Source of the DNA: Anaerolineae bacterium
Lineage (GTDB): Bacteria > Chloroflexota > Anaerolineae > Aggregatilineales > Phototrophicaceae
Length of the DNA stretch: 41,909 nt
Direction: 5' to 3'
Assembly: GCA_022824565.1 (NCBI GenBank)
Contig: JAJDZQ010000081.1
Coordinates: 1-41,909, forward strand
The translations under genes and the position numbers were made by a program. Each line of letters opens with the position of its first letter. Position 1 is the stretch's first letter. This document shows positions 41,881 through 41,909 of this stretch, piece by piece. Under the pieces are notes generated by a model. It was not told the DNA's origin and ran no database searches. It was given only the letters and a program-made list of their open reading frames with translations.

Positions 41881-41909
41881 CTCCGTAGCTAGGACTTGAA
41901 CCTAGAACC
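41881..41909 (-). tRNA. 3' end of a tRNA, probably tRNA-Asn (truncated by the window)
   Basis: On the minus strand CTAGG-TTCAAGT-CCTAG forms a perfect T-arm, followed by the seven-base acceptor strand CTACGGA and a G discriminator at 41881. The next bases are CAA, so the CCA tail is not encoded. The implied 5' acceptor strand TCCGTAG and G discriminator fit tRNA-Asn best. The anticodon is outside the window, so the identity is a guess. Confidence 0.85.

Overview
This 41.9 kb window looks like a chromosomal segment of an aerobic, moderately GC-rich bacterium, most likely a member of the Chloroflexota. Supporting signs are a stand-alone bacterial Elp3, a b6-like cytochrome b fused to a subunit-IV-like domain inside a cytochrome c-rich cluster, and intergenic CACAGAG and GGGGAGGGG repeat families of the kind I associate with that phylum. 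No rRNA or phylogenetic marker is present, so the phylum call is inference. No prophage, transposase or CRISPR array was found.

Layout. Positions 1-16 kb hold mostly metabolic and repair genes: KDPG aldolase, a secreted beta-propeller dehydrogenase overlapping a dimethylargininase, a G-quadruplex-prone tandem array, Elp3 with an overlapping thrombospondin-3-type surface protein, an M20 amidohydrolase, a GH13 amylase-like enzyme with a VOC protein, a CehA/McbA-type metallohydrolase, an AlkC-like glycosylase, a second VOC protein with a textbook sigma-70 promoter, and an ArsA/Get3-type ATPase. Positions 16.1-31.1 kb form one long minus-strand respiratory region. In order of transcription it encodes a membrane-anchored cytochrome c, Rieske protein, cytochrome b, a diheme cytochrome c, an intrinsic terminator, a monoheme cytochrome c, two small membrane proteins, CcmE, CcmF, CcmH, a TlpA/CcmG-like thioredoxin, a CcmI-like anchor, a cytochrome/beta hybrid lipoprotein, CcmA, CcmB, CcmC and an uncharacterised membrane-anchored protein. 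The likely products are a bc-type quinol oxidising complex together with the System I machinery that attaches haem to its c-type subunits. Most ccm genes overlap by 1-4 bases, implying translational coupling.

Positions 31.2-33.6 kb carry an AT-richer UvrD/Rep-family helicase gene bounded by a perfect 28-bp inverted repeat, which looks like an inserted unit. Positions 33.6-41.9 kb return to housekeeping genes: a CorA transporter, RNase D, Nudix, a cysteine-poor family-4-like uracil-DNA glycosylase, a Uma2 nuclease-fold protein, an AbgB-like M20 amidohydrolase, a GNAT protein, type III pantothenate kinase, an ADP-ribosylglycohydrolase and the 3' end of a tRNA (probably Asn).

The most unusual points are the departures from family norms in the respiratory cluster (CcmE with CxxxF instead of H/CxxxY, a second haem site reduced to CxxCA, an acidic repeat tail on cytochrome b, a coiled coil inserted in a cytochrome domain), the four near-identical G-quadruplex motifs before elp3, the repeat-bounded helicase, and the UDG lacking the Fe-S cysteines.
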